From NCBI RefSeq assembly GCF_013299185.1, contig NZ_JAAFKG010000055.1:1-51024 (forward strand): a DNA stretch of 51,024 bases. Reading direction: 5' to 3'. A program made the position numbers and the translations under genes. This DNA is from Microcoleus sp. bin48.metabat.b7b8b9.023 (GTDB lineage Bacteria; Cyanobacteriota; Cyanobacteriia; Cyanobacteriales; Microcoleaceae). The first letter of the stretch is position 1; every line of letters starts with the position of its first letter. Below are positions 17,760 through 27,343 of this stretch, one piece after another. The notes below the pieces were generated by a model. It made no database searches. It was not told the DNA's origin and saw only the letters and a program-made list of their open reading frames with translations.

Positions 17760-18852
17760 AGCACTACCACTGCTGGATATTTTTAACAGCCTGCGACAGC
17801 AGCATGGGTTGCTATTGGGTATTGATGAATATTTGGCGGTGTTGCGTAGCTTGCAGGCTGGCTTTGGTATCGACAGTCGTCAGGAGGTAGAGCAGCTTTG
17901 CTGTTTGGTATGGGCAAAGTCTGAAGAAGAGAGTCGCTTGATTCAACGCCTACTAGAACCGATGTGGAGGTATTCCTCAGATGAGTCACACAATGAGGGT
18001 CAGCCATCTGAGGAGCCTTCTGAAAGGCAAAAACCATTATCTTTATCAGATGAAACCCCAACATCCGAACCCTTACCAGAGTTAGAAACACATCCAAATG
18101 TGACTCCGGAACCCGTACAGGCTGTCCAAGCTGTGCGGAGTAGCAGGCAGGATAGAGAACTGAAACGTCCTCGCTATAGCCTGCTAACTGAATATTTTCC
18201 AGTGACGAAGCGGCAGATGAAGCAAAGCTGGCGCTATCTGCGTCGTCCCGTGCGAGAAGGAGTACCAACAGAGTTGGATGTAGAAGCAACGGTAGCCAGG
18301 ATGGCGCATGAGGGCATTTTGCTAGAACCCGTACTGATTCCCCCACGTACAAACCGGACTGATTTGGTGCTGATAATTGACCGAGAAGGCTCGATGGTGC
18401 CGTTTCACGACCTATCGTGGCAGTTGGCAGAGACGGCAGAACGCGGTGGGCGACTGAGACAAACCCGCGTATTTTACTTTCATAACTATCCTGATGAGTA
18501 TCTATACTGTCATCCTGCTTTGTTGGATGCCAAGTCGATGTATGAGGTGTTAGGGGAGATTGGAGAACGTGCGGCGGTGTTAATTGTCAGTGATGGGGGA
18601 GCAGCACGGGGAAATTTTGACCTGGAACGGGTTGACAGCACTAAAATATGGATCGAGCAGTTGCAGCAGTCAGTCCGTTATTGCGCTTGGCTGAATCCGA
18701 TGCCGAATGAATGTTGGCAGCATACTACGGCTGGGGAAATTGCGCGTTTGCTGCCCATGTTTGAGATGAGTCGTCAGGGGATGAATGCGGCAATTAGTGT
18801 TTTGCGAGGTCGATATATCGCTTGGGAGAGGATGTACTCATGGCTGCTGTGA
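17749..18852 (+). CDS. CoxE-like vWA-domain protein
   Basis: A 367-residue protein. The N-terminal 75 residues (PLLDIFNSLRQQHGLLLGIDEYL) resemble the helical domain that precedes vWA in CoxE/SAV_2336-type partners of MoxR. A polar Pro/Glu-rich linker spans about 85-150. The vWA fold starts at about residue 203. Its MIDAS is degenerate: LIIDREGSM (Asp211, Gly214, Ser215) instead of DxSxS, and VSDGGAARG supplies the later Asp. The vWA part probably links the MoxR ATPase to the STAND protein encoded next; metal binding may be altered. It overlaps the neighbouring genes by 11 and 13 bases. Confidence 0.82.
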   Translation: MKFEALPLLDIFNSLRQQHGLLLGIDEYLAVLRSLQAGFGIDSRQEVEQLCCLVWAKSEEESRLIQRLLEPMWRYSSDESHNEGQPSEEPSERQKPLSLSDETPTSEPLPELETHPNVTPEPVQAVQAVRSSRQDRELKRPRYSLLTEYFPVTKRQMKQSWRYLRRPVREGVPTELDVEATVARMAHEGILLEPVLIPPRTNRTDLVLIIDREGSMVPFHDLSWQLAETAERGGRLRQTRVFYFHNYPDEYLYCHPALLDAKSMYEVLGEIGERAAVLIVSDGGAARGNFDLERVDSTKIWIEQLQQSVRYCAWLNPMPNECWQHTTAGEIARLLPMFEMSRQGMNAAISVLRGRYIAWERMYSWLL

Positions 18853-21800
18853 CACCTAACATTAACCAAGACCGTGCTATGCGAATTGCTGTTAAGCGAA
18901 TTGAAGGTTTTGCAAAACAGTTTGGGCAGGCACATCAAAACTTAGCTCTTCATGCAGCATTTCCTCTGGTACTTACCCCGGATTTGCTCTATCAAATTTG
19001 GGCAAACTTTCTTCCCGAAGCGCCTTGGACAGCAGTAGCTCATGTGCTGCTATCGCGCCTATGTCGGCAGGTGGGCTATGAGATGTATGAAATCGATATA
19101 GCAGATCGCAATTTGTTGTTGAGGGAACTAAAAGAACAGTTTGGGCAAAAGCGATTGGACGAATTGGGAGAGTTTTTGATCGATTATGTGGCGCAACGGC
19201 TGACTGGAGATGACCCGGAGACTCGGGATTTAGCTGAGGCTCAGGAGTGGACAGCTTTAGCATATACAAAACCTGATGAAGCAGCACGTCAATTGGCAGA
19301 ATCTTTAAGAGCAAAAGTAGGCGTAAAGCCAGAGGATATGGAGGATATAGGGGAGGTACTTCGTCTAACTTCGTTGGTGGAGACCTTCGCGGAGCCACTG
19401 ACACAAGAGGGATTTGAGCCTTTACTGATTTATAGTCGTGGGATGGCAAACTTTGTTCGTGGTAATTTGGAGGAAGCAAAAAATCAATTTAATAAAATAC
19501 GTCGGCAAAAAAGTGAGTTAAAAGTTGCTGGGGTAAAGTTAGATACCCCAGTCGATCGGAAAATTCCCTTTGTGTTGCCTCAGTTAGGTGTTTCGACTTT
19601 CACAGGTCGAGAGGAGGTATTAAAGCAACTTGAAGAATTGCTGTTAAACCGTCAAGGGGAAAAAATATGCAGCATTGCAAGTTTATCTGGGATTGGAGGT
19701 GTTGGGAAATCTGCCCTTGCCTGTCACTTTGCCACGATCCATAAAGATGATTTTCCTGATGGTGTGATTGGTTTGCGGGTGGATGGTAAGGAAATAGATG
19801 CCATTGCTCGTGAATTTGCGCGTCGGTGCGACGAAGAAATTGACTCGGAAGACGAACGAGATGCCAGCAATATTATGCAGGAGGTGTTTGCTCACCGTCG
19901 GATGCTGTTGATTTTCGACAATGCGGAAGAGGCAAGTATTCGATCTTTGCTTCCTGGAGGGGAGAGATGCGCGGTCATTGTCACGGCACGAGATCGGGGA
20001 CTTCTATACTCTTTAGATATCCCTCAAGAGGCTCAAATTAACCTAGACTCACTCCCAGATCTTGAATCATTGACTTTGCTAAAAATCTTGATTGGAGAAG
20101 AGCGCGTAGCTGCTGAGCAAGAAGCTGCAAGAAATCTGATTCATCTAGGAGGTCGTTTACCCCTGGCTATACAAATCATTGGTGCAGCCTTGAAGCAAAA
20201 CAACAAGCGAACTCTTGCTGATTATGTAGCATCTTTAAGTAAAGAAAAACAACGGTTGCGATTTAGGGCCAAAGGAGACAGTCATTCCGATCTCCGAGCT
20301 TGTTTTTCTTTGAGCTTAAAGCAGTTTCAGTCAGAAGAAGTGGATTTTTTCGCCTGTTTGAGTGTCTGTGCTAAAGATGGGTTTTCTCGTCAAGCAGCAA
20401 TGGCGGCAAGTGGTTTTGATGATGAGTACGATGCACAGGAGTATCTTGATTCTCTCTGCCGACTATCGTTGCTCAATTATGCTGAAGTGGGGGAAAATCG
20501 TTTTGTATTTCATCCTCTCATTCACTTGTTTGCTCATGATATAGCTATAGAGCGTGGGTTATACGAGAATGCGGTAGAACGGCACGCTCAGTTTTTTATT
20601 AGGCTTGTTGGTGAGAGTGAATCCAATCCTTTTTTCGCCACATCTGTTGTAGCAGAACTGGAAAGCATTATCTTAGCCATAAATTGGTTACAGCACGTAG
20701 GAAAATTCGATGAAGCTGTCGTTACTTTTAAACAAGTCGTTAAGATTGGCAACGCTTTAAACGATCGACGTTCGGTAGCCATCGGACTCAACGGTTTAGC
20801 CGAAATCTTCCAGCAACAAGGCAAACTCGATGAAGCTGCTGCTACTTTCCAACAAGTCGTTGCGATTAGCCAAGCTTTAGATGACCAACTTTCGGTAGCC
20901 ATCGGACTCAACGGTTTAGCCGGAATCTTCCAGCAACAAGGCAAACTCGATGATGCTGCCGCCACTTTCCAGCAAGTCGTTAAGATTGGCAACGCTTTAA
21001 ACGATCGACGTTCGGTAGCCATCGGACTCAACGGTTTAGCCGGAGTCTTCCAGCAACAAGGCAAACTCGATGATGCTGCCGCCACTTTCCAGCAAGTCAT
21101 TGAGATTAACCAAGATTTAAACGATCGACAACAAGAGGCTATCGGACTCAACGGTTTAGCCGGAATTTTCCAGCAACAAAACAAACTCGATGAAGCTGCC
21201 ACTACTTTCAAACAAGTCGTTAAGATTAGCCAAGCTTTAAACGATCAACGTTCGGCAGCCATCGGACTTAACGGTTTAGCTAGAGTTCTCCAGCAACAGA
21301 ACAAACTTGATGAAGCTGTCGCTACTTTCCAACAAGTTGTTGAGATTAGCCAAGCTTTAAACGATCGACGTTCGGCAGCCATCGGACTTAACGGTTTAGC
21401 TAGAGTTCTCCAACAACAGAACAAACTTGATAAAGCTGTCGCTACTTTCCAACAAGTTGTTGAGATTAGCCAAGCTTTAAGCGATCGACGACAGGAAGCG
21501 ATTGCATTGCATCGGATCGCTGGAATTCTAAAACAAAAACACAAATGGCACGAAGCAGAAAAATTTCTTCGCTACAGTTATGATTTATCTCAAACAATAA
21601 ACGATCGGAGACTCTCGGCTATAATCCTCAATAGTTTAGGTCAAGTCTTGAGCAAACAGCAAAACCCTGAAAAATTTAAATTAGCCCTCATGTATTTTCG
21701 AGAAAGTATCAAACTCGGACAAGAACTGGATGACCAACTCCACCTAGCACAAGTTCATACGGCAATGGGTCAAGCTTTACTCAGACAGGGAGAAATCAAA

Positions 21801-22229
21801 CAAGCTGCTATCCAACTCATCCAAGGTTTTGAAATTGATGAAAATTCGAGAAATCGATCGGGCTTGGAAAAAGTAACGCCGCATTTAACATTTGCACTTG
21901 AAAAGTTAGGTAGACGGAATGAAGCATTAGCGTATAGCCAGCGCGCGCTTGCTGTTGCTCCCAAAAGTCGAGAACTTCAACAAGTATACGATCGACTTTC
22001 GTCTCCAATCCCCCTCAAACAAGGTACAGTCAAACACAAGCGATACAATTCACAGCAAGGTTTCTACTGGGGTCATATAACTCCTAGCGATGGAACTCCA
22101 GATATCTACTTCCGCGAAGGATTCATCGATTCGGACTGTATCGCTCAACTGGAACCGGGCTCGATCGTTGAAGTTGAAGTCCAGCAAAATTCAAACGGGC
22201 CTTGTGCTAAATATATTAGGGTTGTCTGA
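18840..22229 (+). CDS. NB-ARC STAND ATPase with TPRs and C-terminal cold-shock-like domain
   Basis: An 1129-residue protein. Residues about 10-215 are a helical domain (HAAFPLVLTPDLLYQIWANF) that I recall at the N-terminus of cyanobacterial proteins following MoxR-vWA pairs. A STAND ATPase follows: P-loop SGIGGVGKSAL (Lys290), Walker B MLLIFDNAEE (Asp360) and GRLPLAIQIIG, as in NB-ARC. About residues 620-990 hold roughly eight TPRs of 40 residues. The last 68 residues (from GTVKHKRY to GPCAKYIRVV) look like a cold-shock/OB nucleic-acid-binding domain. I chose the ATG at 18840 (GGGAGAGG upstream) over TTG 18822. It overlaps the vWA gene by 13 bases. Likely the ligand sensor of the operon. Confidence 0.82.
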   Translation: MAAVTPNINQDRAMRIAVKRIEGFAKQFGQAHQNLALHAAFPLVLTPDLLYQIWANFLPEAPWTAVAHVLLSRLCRQVGYEMYEIDIADRNLLLRELKEQFGQKRLDELGEFLIDYVAQRLTGDDPETRDLAEAQEWTALAYTKPDEAARQLAESLRAKVGVKPEDMEDIGEVLRLTSLVETFAEPLTQEGFEPLLIYSRGMANFVRGNLEEAKNQFNKIRRQKSELKVAGVKLDTPVDRKIPFVLPQLGVSTFTGREEVLKQLEELLLNRQGEKICSIASLSGIGGVGKSALACHFATIHKDDFPDGVIGLRVDGKEIDAIAREFARRCDEEIDSEDERDASNIMQEVFAHRRMLLIFDNAEEASIRSLLPGGERCAVIVTARDRGLLYSLDIPQEAQINLDSLPDLESLTLLKILIGEERVAAEQEAARNLIHLGGRLPLAIQIIGAALKQNNKRTLADYVASLSKEKQRLRFRAKGDSHSDLRACFSLSLKQFQSEEVDFFACLSVCAKDGFSRQAAMAASGFDDEYDAQEYLDSLCRLSLLNYAEVGENRFVFHPLIHLFAHDIAIERGLYENAVERHAQFFIRLVGESESNPFFATSVVAELESIILAINWLQHVGKFDEAVVTFKQVVKIGNALNDRRSVAIGLNGLAEIFQQQGKLDEAAATFQQVVAISQALDDQLSVAIGLNGLAGIFQQQGKLDDAAATFQQVVKIGNALNDRRSVAIGLNGLAGVFQQQGKLDDAAATFQQVIEINQDLNDRQQEAIGLNGLAGIFQQQNKLDEAATTFKQVVKISQALNDQRSAAIGLNGLARVLQQQNKLDEAVATFQQVVEISQALNDRRSAAIGLNGLARVLQQQNKLDKAVATFQQVVEISQALSDRRQEAIALHRIAGILKQKHKWHEAEKFLRYSYDLSQTINDRRLSAIILNSLGQVLSKQQNPEKFKLALMYFRESIKLGQELDDQLHLAQVHTAMGQALLRQGEIKQAAIQLIQGFEIDENSRNRSGLEKVTPHLTFALEKLGRRNEALAYSQRALAVAPKSRELQQVYDRLSSPIPLKQGTVKHKRYNSQQGFYWGHITPSDGTPDIYFREGFIDSDCIAQLEPGSIVEVEVQQNSNGPCAKYIRVV
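20701..21540 (+). repeat. 120-bp coding repeats (TPRs) in the STAND gene
   Basis: Seven 120-base units encode near-identical 40-residue TPRs (pattern LDEAAATFQQVV, ALNDRRS, AIGLNGLA, FQQQGK). Several pairs differ at only a few bases, for example the two units around 21241-21480. Such identity means recent duplication or gene conversion and allows repeat-number change by recombination. Confidence 0.9.
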
Positions 22230-22339
22230 AGAAAAAAATCCTAAACTGGATAAGTTATCATCACGTTGTGCCTTCCCGATCGCATATTACTCATCCTTCA
22301 TCTCAAAATTAACTCCTTAAAATGAGACTAACATTATAC

Positions 22340-22373
22340 AAAAAAAAGCGGCTCTGCTTCCGCAGAACCGCCG
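22340..22373 (-). terminator. Rho-independent terminator of acsF
   Basis: Read on the minus strand, a 10-base stem (GCGGTTCTGC / GCAGAGCCGC, one G-U pair) closes a GGAA tetraloop and is followed by eight T. It lies 25 bases after the acsF stop. On the plus strand there is no T-tract, so it should not end the STAND operon. Confidence 0.88.
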
Positions 22374-22397
22374 TCACAGAGGATGAAAAATCAAAAC

Positions 22398-23471
22398 TTA
22401 ACGGACTGCACCCTCAACAGAAGGCGACTCGATTGTCTTCATGAAGTACAGTTTCACCAACTGCCAACCGTTGGATACATACAGAGGCAATTTTTGGAAC
22501 AATTGCAAAACTTTCGGAGTTTTAGACTCAACAATCGCGGTTAATTTCTGATTGTTTTTGAGGCAAACATCCAGGCGTTCGTAAAACTCGGGATTGCTTA
22601 CATCGAGCATCACGGGGAAGACGCGGCCTGCTGTTTCGTTGGTTTTTTTGATCACTTCAATGTCGTATTCGCGAGCATCGAGTCCGAGCGATCGATAAAA
22701 ACCACTGCGCTGGATATCATTGAGATACATTGTCGCGAATACCGACAGCAAGAAGAAACGGCACCACAGCTTAGCGCGCCAATCATTCAACATCTGAGGC
22801 TGAGCTCTCATCACCGCATCGAAGAAATCTCCGTGGCGGTTTTCATCCTGACACCAATTTTCAAAGAATCGGAAAATTGGATAAATTTGGTCTTCAGGAT
22901 GGGCTTTCAAGTGCTGATAAATCGTGATGTAGCGCCAGTAACCGATTTTTTCGGATAAGTAAGTGGCGTAGAAAATAAACTTCGGCTTGAAGAATGTGTA
23001 ACTGCGGCTCTTTGTCAAGAAACCTAAATCTAGGGACAAACCAAAGTCCGACAGCGCTTTGTTGAGGAATCCGGCGTGCCGCGCTTCATCGCGGGACATT
23101 AGCAAGAAACCTTCGGCTAGTACCGGATTTTTGTCCTTGAGTTTGCGTGCCAGTTCTTTGTATAGCAAGAATCCAGAAAACTCAGCGGTGCAAGAGCGTT
23201 CGAGGAATTCAATAAACAACTTGCGCTTTTCGCCGTCGATGTGTTCCCAAGATTGATCGAACTCGGCATCCCGCACGAAGTGAGTTTTGTTGTAGTCAAC
23301 GCGGAACTCTTTGATAATTGCTTCGAGTTCGGCTTCGTTTACCGAGATGTCCATTTTGGCCATCTCGTCAAAGTCTGTTGTGTAAAATCTCGGTGTGAGA
23401 ATAGTTTCTTTGGCTGGGGTTTTTGCTTCTTGCTGCTCGGCAAAAGCGGGTTTTTTGAGCGAATCTACCAT
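22398..23471 (-). CDS. acsF: Mg-protoporphyrin IX monomethyl ester (oxidative) cyclase, AcsF
   Basis: A 357-residue diiron enzyme that forms the isocyclic ring of chlorophyll with oxygen (chlorophyll biosynthesis, thylakoid-associated). Iron-ligand motifs are visible as [10 protein letters not shown] and [11 protein letters not shown]. Length fits the family. I chose the ATG at 23471 (MVDSLKKP); the open frame extends further upstream to 23591, but that extension is not family-like. A strong terminator follows. Its known partner Ycf54 is encoded in this window at 36349-36675 rather than next to it. Confidence 0.95.
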   Translation of the reverse strand: MVDSLKKPAFAEQQEAKTPAKETILTPRFYTTDFDEMAKMDISVNEAELEAIIKEFRVDYNKTHFVRDAEFDQSWEHIDGEKRKLFIEFLERSCTAEFSGFLLYKELARKLKDKNPVLAEGFLLMSRDEARHAGFLNKALSDFGLSLDLGFLTKSRSYTFFKPKFIFYATYLSEKIGYWRYITIYQHLKAHPEDQIYPIFRFFENWCQDENRHGDFFDAVMRAQPQMLNDWRAKLWCRFFLLSVFATMYLNDIQRSGFYRSLGLDAREYDIEVIKKTNETAGRVFPVMLDVSNPEFYERLDVCLKNNQKLTAIVESKTPKVLQLFQKLPLYVSNGWQLVKLYFMKTIESPSVEGAVR

Positions 23472-23862
23472 ATGTTTATTGGATGTTTTGCTTATAATTG
23501 CTCGCTTGTTTGATGTTTCGGGTACTGCGGGCGATCGCCCTTGTATCTCCGACCACCGCTGTCCGGCGCACTTTTGCGCTTTCTGTGACACTCAGATCAA
23601 AGCTGCTGAAATTGCCACAGCCTCCAGTTTACCAAGCTCTCGACCCTGGAAATATGTCGCTGGCGTTAAGAATTGCTACGCAAAATTACTCATCGGCTTT
23701 GACACAAAAGGCTTTCGGGAAGAAAATGCTGCTTTTTGTCAATTCATAAGATAAAGCACAAATAAATTCCGCTGTCAAGCTGTTTAACCACAAAATAGTG
23801 AAGTACAAAATATATATTGAGGGAGCGCAATAGTTAAAATAACCAGGCAGGACGGGCATCAA
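23472..23862. other. Intergenic region between acsF and the TM2 gene
   Basis: This 391-base gap holds open frames on the plus strand, but none has family-like sequence or a convincing ribosome binding site. It must carry the divergent promoters for acsF and the TM2 gene; I could not place them with confidence. Confidence 0.4.
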
Positions 23863-24339
23863 ATGAGCAATTTAGGTGTTAGTTACCTTTTATGGGCAGC
23901 TTGTTTTTTCGGCCCATTCGGACTCCACCGCCTCTACAACGGCAAGATTGGCACGGGTTTGCTGTGGCTGTGTACCTTTGGGTTATTTGGGTTCGGGCAA
24001 TTGTTTGACTTGCTGGTGTTGCCGAAGATGGTGGACGAGCACAATGCCACTCTCAGGGGCAAACTCGGGGTATCTCCCCAAGGTATACCGCTATCTTCCA
24101 CCAGCGGGGCGATCGCCTCGACATACCAGAAGCAAACCCCGGAACAGTTAGGGATTAAACTCCTGAAGGCAGCTTATACAAAAAATGCAAGATTATCTGT
24201 CACTCAAGGGGTGATGGCAACCGGCGCTACTTTTGCTGAAGTGGAAGAGGCTTTCACGGCAATGCTGAAAACGGGTTATGTCAGCATCGAGAATGACCCA
24301 GTAACTGGCGTCGTGATGTACTATTTTCACGAACTTTAA
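23863..24339 (+). CDS. TM2 domain-containing protein
   Basis: A 158-residue protein. Residues 1-65 form a TM2 domain: two hydrophobic helices around the family motif [17 protein letters not shown] and the [12 protein letters not shown] turn. The rest is a soluble tail containing an Ala/Thr-rich helical segment ([17 protein letters not shown]) seen in other cyanobacterial TM2 proteins and resembling a small winged-helix-like repeat. Function is unknown. It stands alone, divergent from acsF. Confidence 0.85.
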   Translation: MSNLGVSYLLWAACFFGPFGLHRLYNGKIGTGLLWLCTFGLFGFGQLFDLLVLPKMVDEHNATLRGKLGVSPQGIPLSSTSGAIASTYQKQTPEQLGIKLLKAAYTKNARLSVTQGVMATGATFAEVEEAFTAMLKTGYVSIENDPVTGVVMYYFHEL

Positions 24340-24394
24340 GCTGGAGTGGGTGGCTCAGCCGAGGGATTTGATGTGTGGTTACAGAGGCTAATGG

Positions 24395-24484
24395 CTGACG
24401 CACCCTACGTACTATAAATGTAGGGTGCGTCAGTCTGGGGATTGAGCGTGTTGTTCGAGAAGCTAGTCGCTGACGCACCCTACT
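24395..24484. repeat. CTGACGCACCCTAC inverted repeat
   Basis: CTGACGCACCCTAC at 24395 pairs with GTAGGGTGCGTCAG ending at 24433; a further half copy (GCTGACGCACCCTAC) lies at 24469-24483. This is a common cyanobacterial interspersed palindrome. It lies between the TM2 gene and rpmF. Confidence 0.7.
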
Positions 24485-24576
24485 AATGGATATTGCTTGT
24501 TGTGGTTTGTCGAGCCAGCGAGGCAAAATCGGCTAGAATGTTTGTTTGTCTATACAACCAGAAAGTATTTAGCGTC

Positions 24577-24750
24577 ATGGCAGTCCCTAAGAAGAAAACC
24601 TCCAAATCCAGAAAGAATATGCGTAAAGCCACATGGAAGCGCAAAGCTGTAGTGGCAGCTCAGAAAGCTTTGTCTCTCGGCAAATCTGTTCTGACTGGGC
24701 GTTCCAACAGCTTCGTGTATCCCGGCAATGAAGAAGAGGAGGAAGAATAA
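24577..24750 (+). CDS. rpmF: 50S ribosomal protein L32
   Basis: A 57-residue basic protein beginning [20 protein letters not shown], the standard L32 start, with the acidic tail (EEEEEE) found in cyanobacterial L32. Part of the large ribosomal subunit. An in-frame start lies further upstream at 24493, but the family start is 24577. The gene stands alone; queA converges on it from the other strand. Confidence 0.95.
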   Translation: MAVPKKKTSKSRKNMRKATWKRKAVVAAQKALSLGKSVLTGRSNSFVYPGNEEEEEE

Positions 24751-24777
24751 ATAGATTAAAAATTAACAATTGGCATT

Positions 24778-24902
24778 TCTGATATTTTGCACCATTCTCG
24801 GTTAACAGGCTTTGCCGGCTGTTGGGCAACACATATATTTTCTTGTGGGTGGCCACTTCTGGCCGCCCTAAAGGAAACCTTGAGAATGGTGCCAGATATG
24901 AG
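24778..24902. repeat. Inverted-repeat element between rpmF and queA
   Basis: TGCACCATTCTCGG near the left end is mirrored by TTGAGAATGGTGCC near the right end, giving imperfect arms of about 25 bases around a GGTGGCCACTTCTGGCCGCC core. It is MITE-like in size. It reaches the stop codon of queA. Confidence 0.5.
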
Positions 24903-26033
24903 TTAATCGTTCCTTGCCATCGGTAAAATAATCGTGGCATCGCCAAAAGAATAAAATCGGTACTGATTCTCGATCGCCTCTCGGTACAAATCCAACAGCC
25001 GAGGCCTTCCAATCATCGCGCTTACCATCATCATCAAAGTAGAGCGCGGCAAGTGAAAATTGGTAATCATCCCGTCTACAACCCGCCACTTGTAACCGGG
25101 ATAAATAAACAAATTTGTCTGGCCGCAAAAAGGCTGCAACGAAAAATCTTCGCTCGCCGCCGCCGCTCCCTCTAAAGCTCGCACTGCTGTCGTACCCACG
25201 GCAAAGATCCGCCCGCCTCGGGCTTGAGTTTCCCGGATTTTCTCGACGGTGCTGGCGGGTACTTCCACCCATTCGCCGTGCATTTTGTGAGCCGTCACGT
25301 CTGTCACCTCCACCGGGCGAAACGTTCCGACTCCCACATGGAGGGTGACAAAAGTTTTTTCGATTCCCCGCTCTTCCAAGCGGCTGAACAATTCTTCGGT
25401 GAAGTGCAAGCCTGCTGTCGGAGCTGCCACCGCCCCAGGCTTTTCGGCATAAACAGTCTGGTACTGTTCCGGCGCAGCTTGGGAATTTTCGATGTACGGA
25501 GGCAGGGGTACGTGGCCGTATTCATCCAAAAACTTCGTCAGAGTCGAATCTGTGGGGATGTCAAACTCTAACAGCCGTCCTCCTGTTGGCTCGTCTCTAG
25601 CAATTACTGTAGCAGTCAATCGACGATCGACTCCCACAGCCTGGGGAAGGCAACAGCAAGGCCCTTCCGCAGAGTCATCACAGGAGGCGGGCTCAAACTC
25701 AATTTTGGCTCCCAACTTTAAGCGTTTCCCGGGTTTAACCAAAGCCAGCCAGCAGTTGTGCTGGCGTTCTTCCATCAACAATATCTCCACAGCCGGGCCG
25801 TTGGGTTTATGCCCGTAGAGCCTCGCTGGCAGAACACGGGTGTTGTTCAGTACCAGCAAGTCTCCGGGTTCGAGCAAATCCGGCAAATCGTGGAAAATCC
25901 GGTGTTGGTGGCTGCTCGGAGAATCTACCACCAACAACCGAGAACTGTCCCTCGGCACTACGGGATTTTGGGCAATGCACGAGGGCGGAAGTTCGTAATC
26001 ATAAGCGTCCAAAGACCAGTCAATCTCTGTCAT
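24903..26033 (-). CDS. queA: tRNA ribosyltransferase-isomerase QueA
   Basis: A 376-residue enzyme that transfers and isomerises the ribosyl group of SAM onto preQ1-modified tRNA, making epoxyqueuosine. The opening [17 protein letters not shown], the motif [16 protein letters not shown], and the closing [15 protein letters not shown] are typical. I chose the ATG at 26033 ([11 protein letters not shown]); the longer open frame to 26156 is not conserved-looking. The insertion between about residues 130 and 150 is Cys-rich (CCCLPQAVG) and seems lineage-specific. No other queuosine gene is adjacent. Confidence 0.95.
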   Translation of the reverse strand: MTEIDWSLDAYDYELPPSCIAQNPVVPRDSSRLLVVDSPSSHQHRIFHDLPDLLEPGDLLVLNNTRVLPARLYGHKPNGPAVEILLMEERQHNCWLALVKPGKRLKLGAKIEFEPASCDDSAEGPCCCLPQAVGVDRRLTATVIARDEPTGGRLLEFDIPTDSTLTKFLDEYGHVPLPPYIENSQAAPEQYQTVYAEKPGAVAAPTAGLHFTEELFSRLEERGIEKTFVTLHVGVGTFRPVEVTDVTAHKMHGEWVEVPASTVEKIRETQARGGRIFAVGTTAVRALEGAAAASEDFSLQPFCGQTNLFIYPGYKWRVVDGMITNFHLPRSTLMMMVSAMIGRPRLLDLYREAIENQYRFYSFGDATIILPMARND

Positions 26034-26178
26034 CGGGTGAATTCCTGTCAAAAATCTGTCAGCTCGGTAACAAATTGGGTAAAAACCCCCATCCCAAGTC
26101 GGGTGCTTTTCCCCTTGTGGTGGCGGGTATAGCCCGCGACTATAGAGGTGTAGCATCAGCTTTGCTCGAAGGATAGTT

Positions 26179-26568
26179 ATGGAATACCTCTACTACATCG
26201 CCAATACTAGCCTCACTCTGAGAGTCGTGGATTACCTACGCACGGCTAGTCATCTTCCTTTGCAATTTATCACTGTTATTCACCAAATTGACGGCTGGGT
26301 AGTGAAGGTGAAAATGAGCCAATATTTGACTCCAGAAATGCACGGGGATTTTCGGGCTTTTATGAACGAAGTCGGGATTCCTTACGATCCTGAAATTCGC
26401 TTGCAAATGGCACTGTGGAGCTTGGAAACGGGACAGTCGCCGCTGAGCGTGATGCGCCGCTACCAGGTGGCCGTGGTTTGTCACGGAAGCCCAGACCGCA
26501 AAGAAATTGAAGCGTTTCGCCAGCAGTTTGTCAAGGGTCTTGGATATTGCCCGGAAACTCTGGCCTAG
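26179..26568 (+). CDS. Conserved hypothetical protein (cyanobacterial)
   Basis: A 129-residue soluble protein, mixed alpha/beta, with no catalytic motif that I recognise. The sequence ([41 protein letters not shown]) reads as genuine coding sequence of normal composition. It starts 145 bases from the divergent queA start. Function is unknown. Confidence 0.6.
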   Translation: MEYLYYIANTSLTLRVVDYLRTASHLPLQFITVIHQIDGWVVKVKMSQYLTPEMHGDFRAFMNEVGIPYDPEIRLQMALWSLETGQSPLSVMRRYQVAVVCHGSPDRKEIEAFRQQFVKGLGYCPETLA

Positions 26569-26764
26569 ACTGCGGAGCAGATCAATTGCCTGCGATCGCA
26601 CAGTCCGATCGGGAGAAGGCAAGAGGGGCAGAGGAGTTAACGCTTTTTCCACGTCTGTTAAAGATGAAGAAACCAATGGGCTACTGTCAAGGCAAGTTAA
26701 CAATTAAAAATTACCAAGCGGTATTACTTTTTAATTTTAGCCTGTAATTTTTAATTTGACATTT

Positions 26765-27331
26765 CTAATCACTAAAAGCCGATCGAATGTATTCTTGCAG
26801 GGTAAGCCGGTAGTTTCCGGCAAGGGCGGATTGAGAGTTCGCTGTCGTTGGTGGTAATATTTGCTTGGTCTTTTGCGATGAAGGCTCGCACCTGACTAAG
26901 GCGACATCGAACCGACAAGAATTATTTGCTAAATCTGGACGAGTGCTTAAAAATATTTCGGCGGTTTGCCAAAGTTTGGCTTGTTTTGCTGCACTAACAG
27001 CCAAGATTCCGCCAGCATCCCAATTTCCACGACGGCGAGTTTTGACCTCTACAAAGGCTAATGTTGGGAATTGGCGATCGCGAATTCCTGGGTTGTTTTC
27101 GCTTGATTCATCTCTTCCGAGGGCGATGATGTCAATCTCTCCCCAGCGACAGCGGTACTGGCGGTGCAGGATTTCCCAACCTTGCTGCTGCAACCACTCG
27201 GCGACTAAGTTTTCTCCCAACGTGCCGATATCCCGAGAGTTTGCCGGTTGGGGAGAGTGGGAGGCGGCGGGAACCACCGAAGAGGAGCGCTTTCTGGTAG
27301 AATTCAATTCTGAACTGTCATTGCTGCCCAT
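26765..27331 (-). CDS. YraN/UPF0102 family putative endonuclease
   Basis: A 188-residue protein (from ATG 27331; an ATG at 27367 is also in frame) of the UPF0102 family, which has a Holliday-junction-resolvase-like PD-(D/E)XK fold. Motifs are [25 protein letters not shown] (Glu and Asp) and [11 protein letters not shown] (Glu-x-Lys), so the active site looks intact. The family is near-universal in bacteria and its role is still unproved. The N-terminal 30 residues are a low-complexity extension. The alternative start would overlap the divergent pentapeptide gene by 24 bases. Confidence 0.88.
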   Translation of the reverse strand: MGSNDSSELNSTRKRSSSVVPAASHSPQPANSRDIGTLGENLVAEWLQQQGWEILHRQYRCRWGEIDIIALGRDESSENNPGIRDRQFPTLAFVEVKTRRRGNWDAGGILAVSAAKQAKLWQTAEIFLSTRPDLANNSCRFDVALVRCEPSSQKTKQILPPTTANSQSALAGNYRLTLQEYIRSAFSD

Positions 27332-27343
27332 TAGCTTTAACTT

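Noticed and set aside
20588..21544. Long open frames on the minus strand opposite the STAND TPR repeats
   Set aside because: They are mirror images of the 120-base coding repeats (Cys/Trp-rich, repetitive) with no ribosome binding site.
23395..23754. Open frames in the acsF upstream region
   Set aside because: Cys-rich, unlike any family I know, partly overlapping acsF coding sequence, no Shine-Dalgarno.
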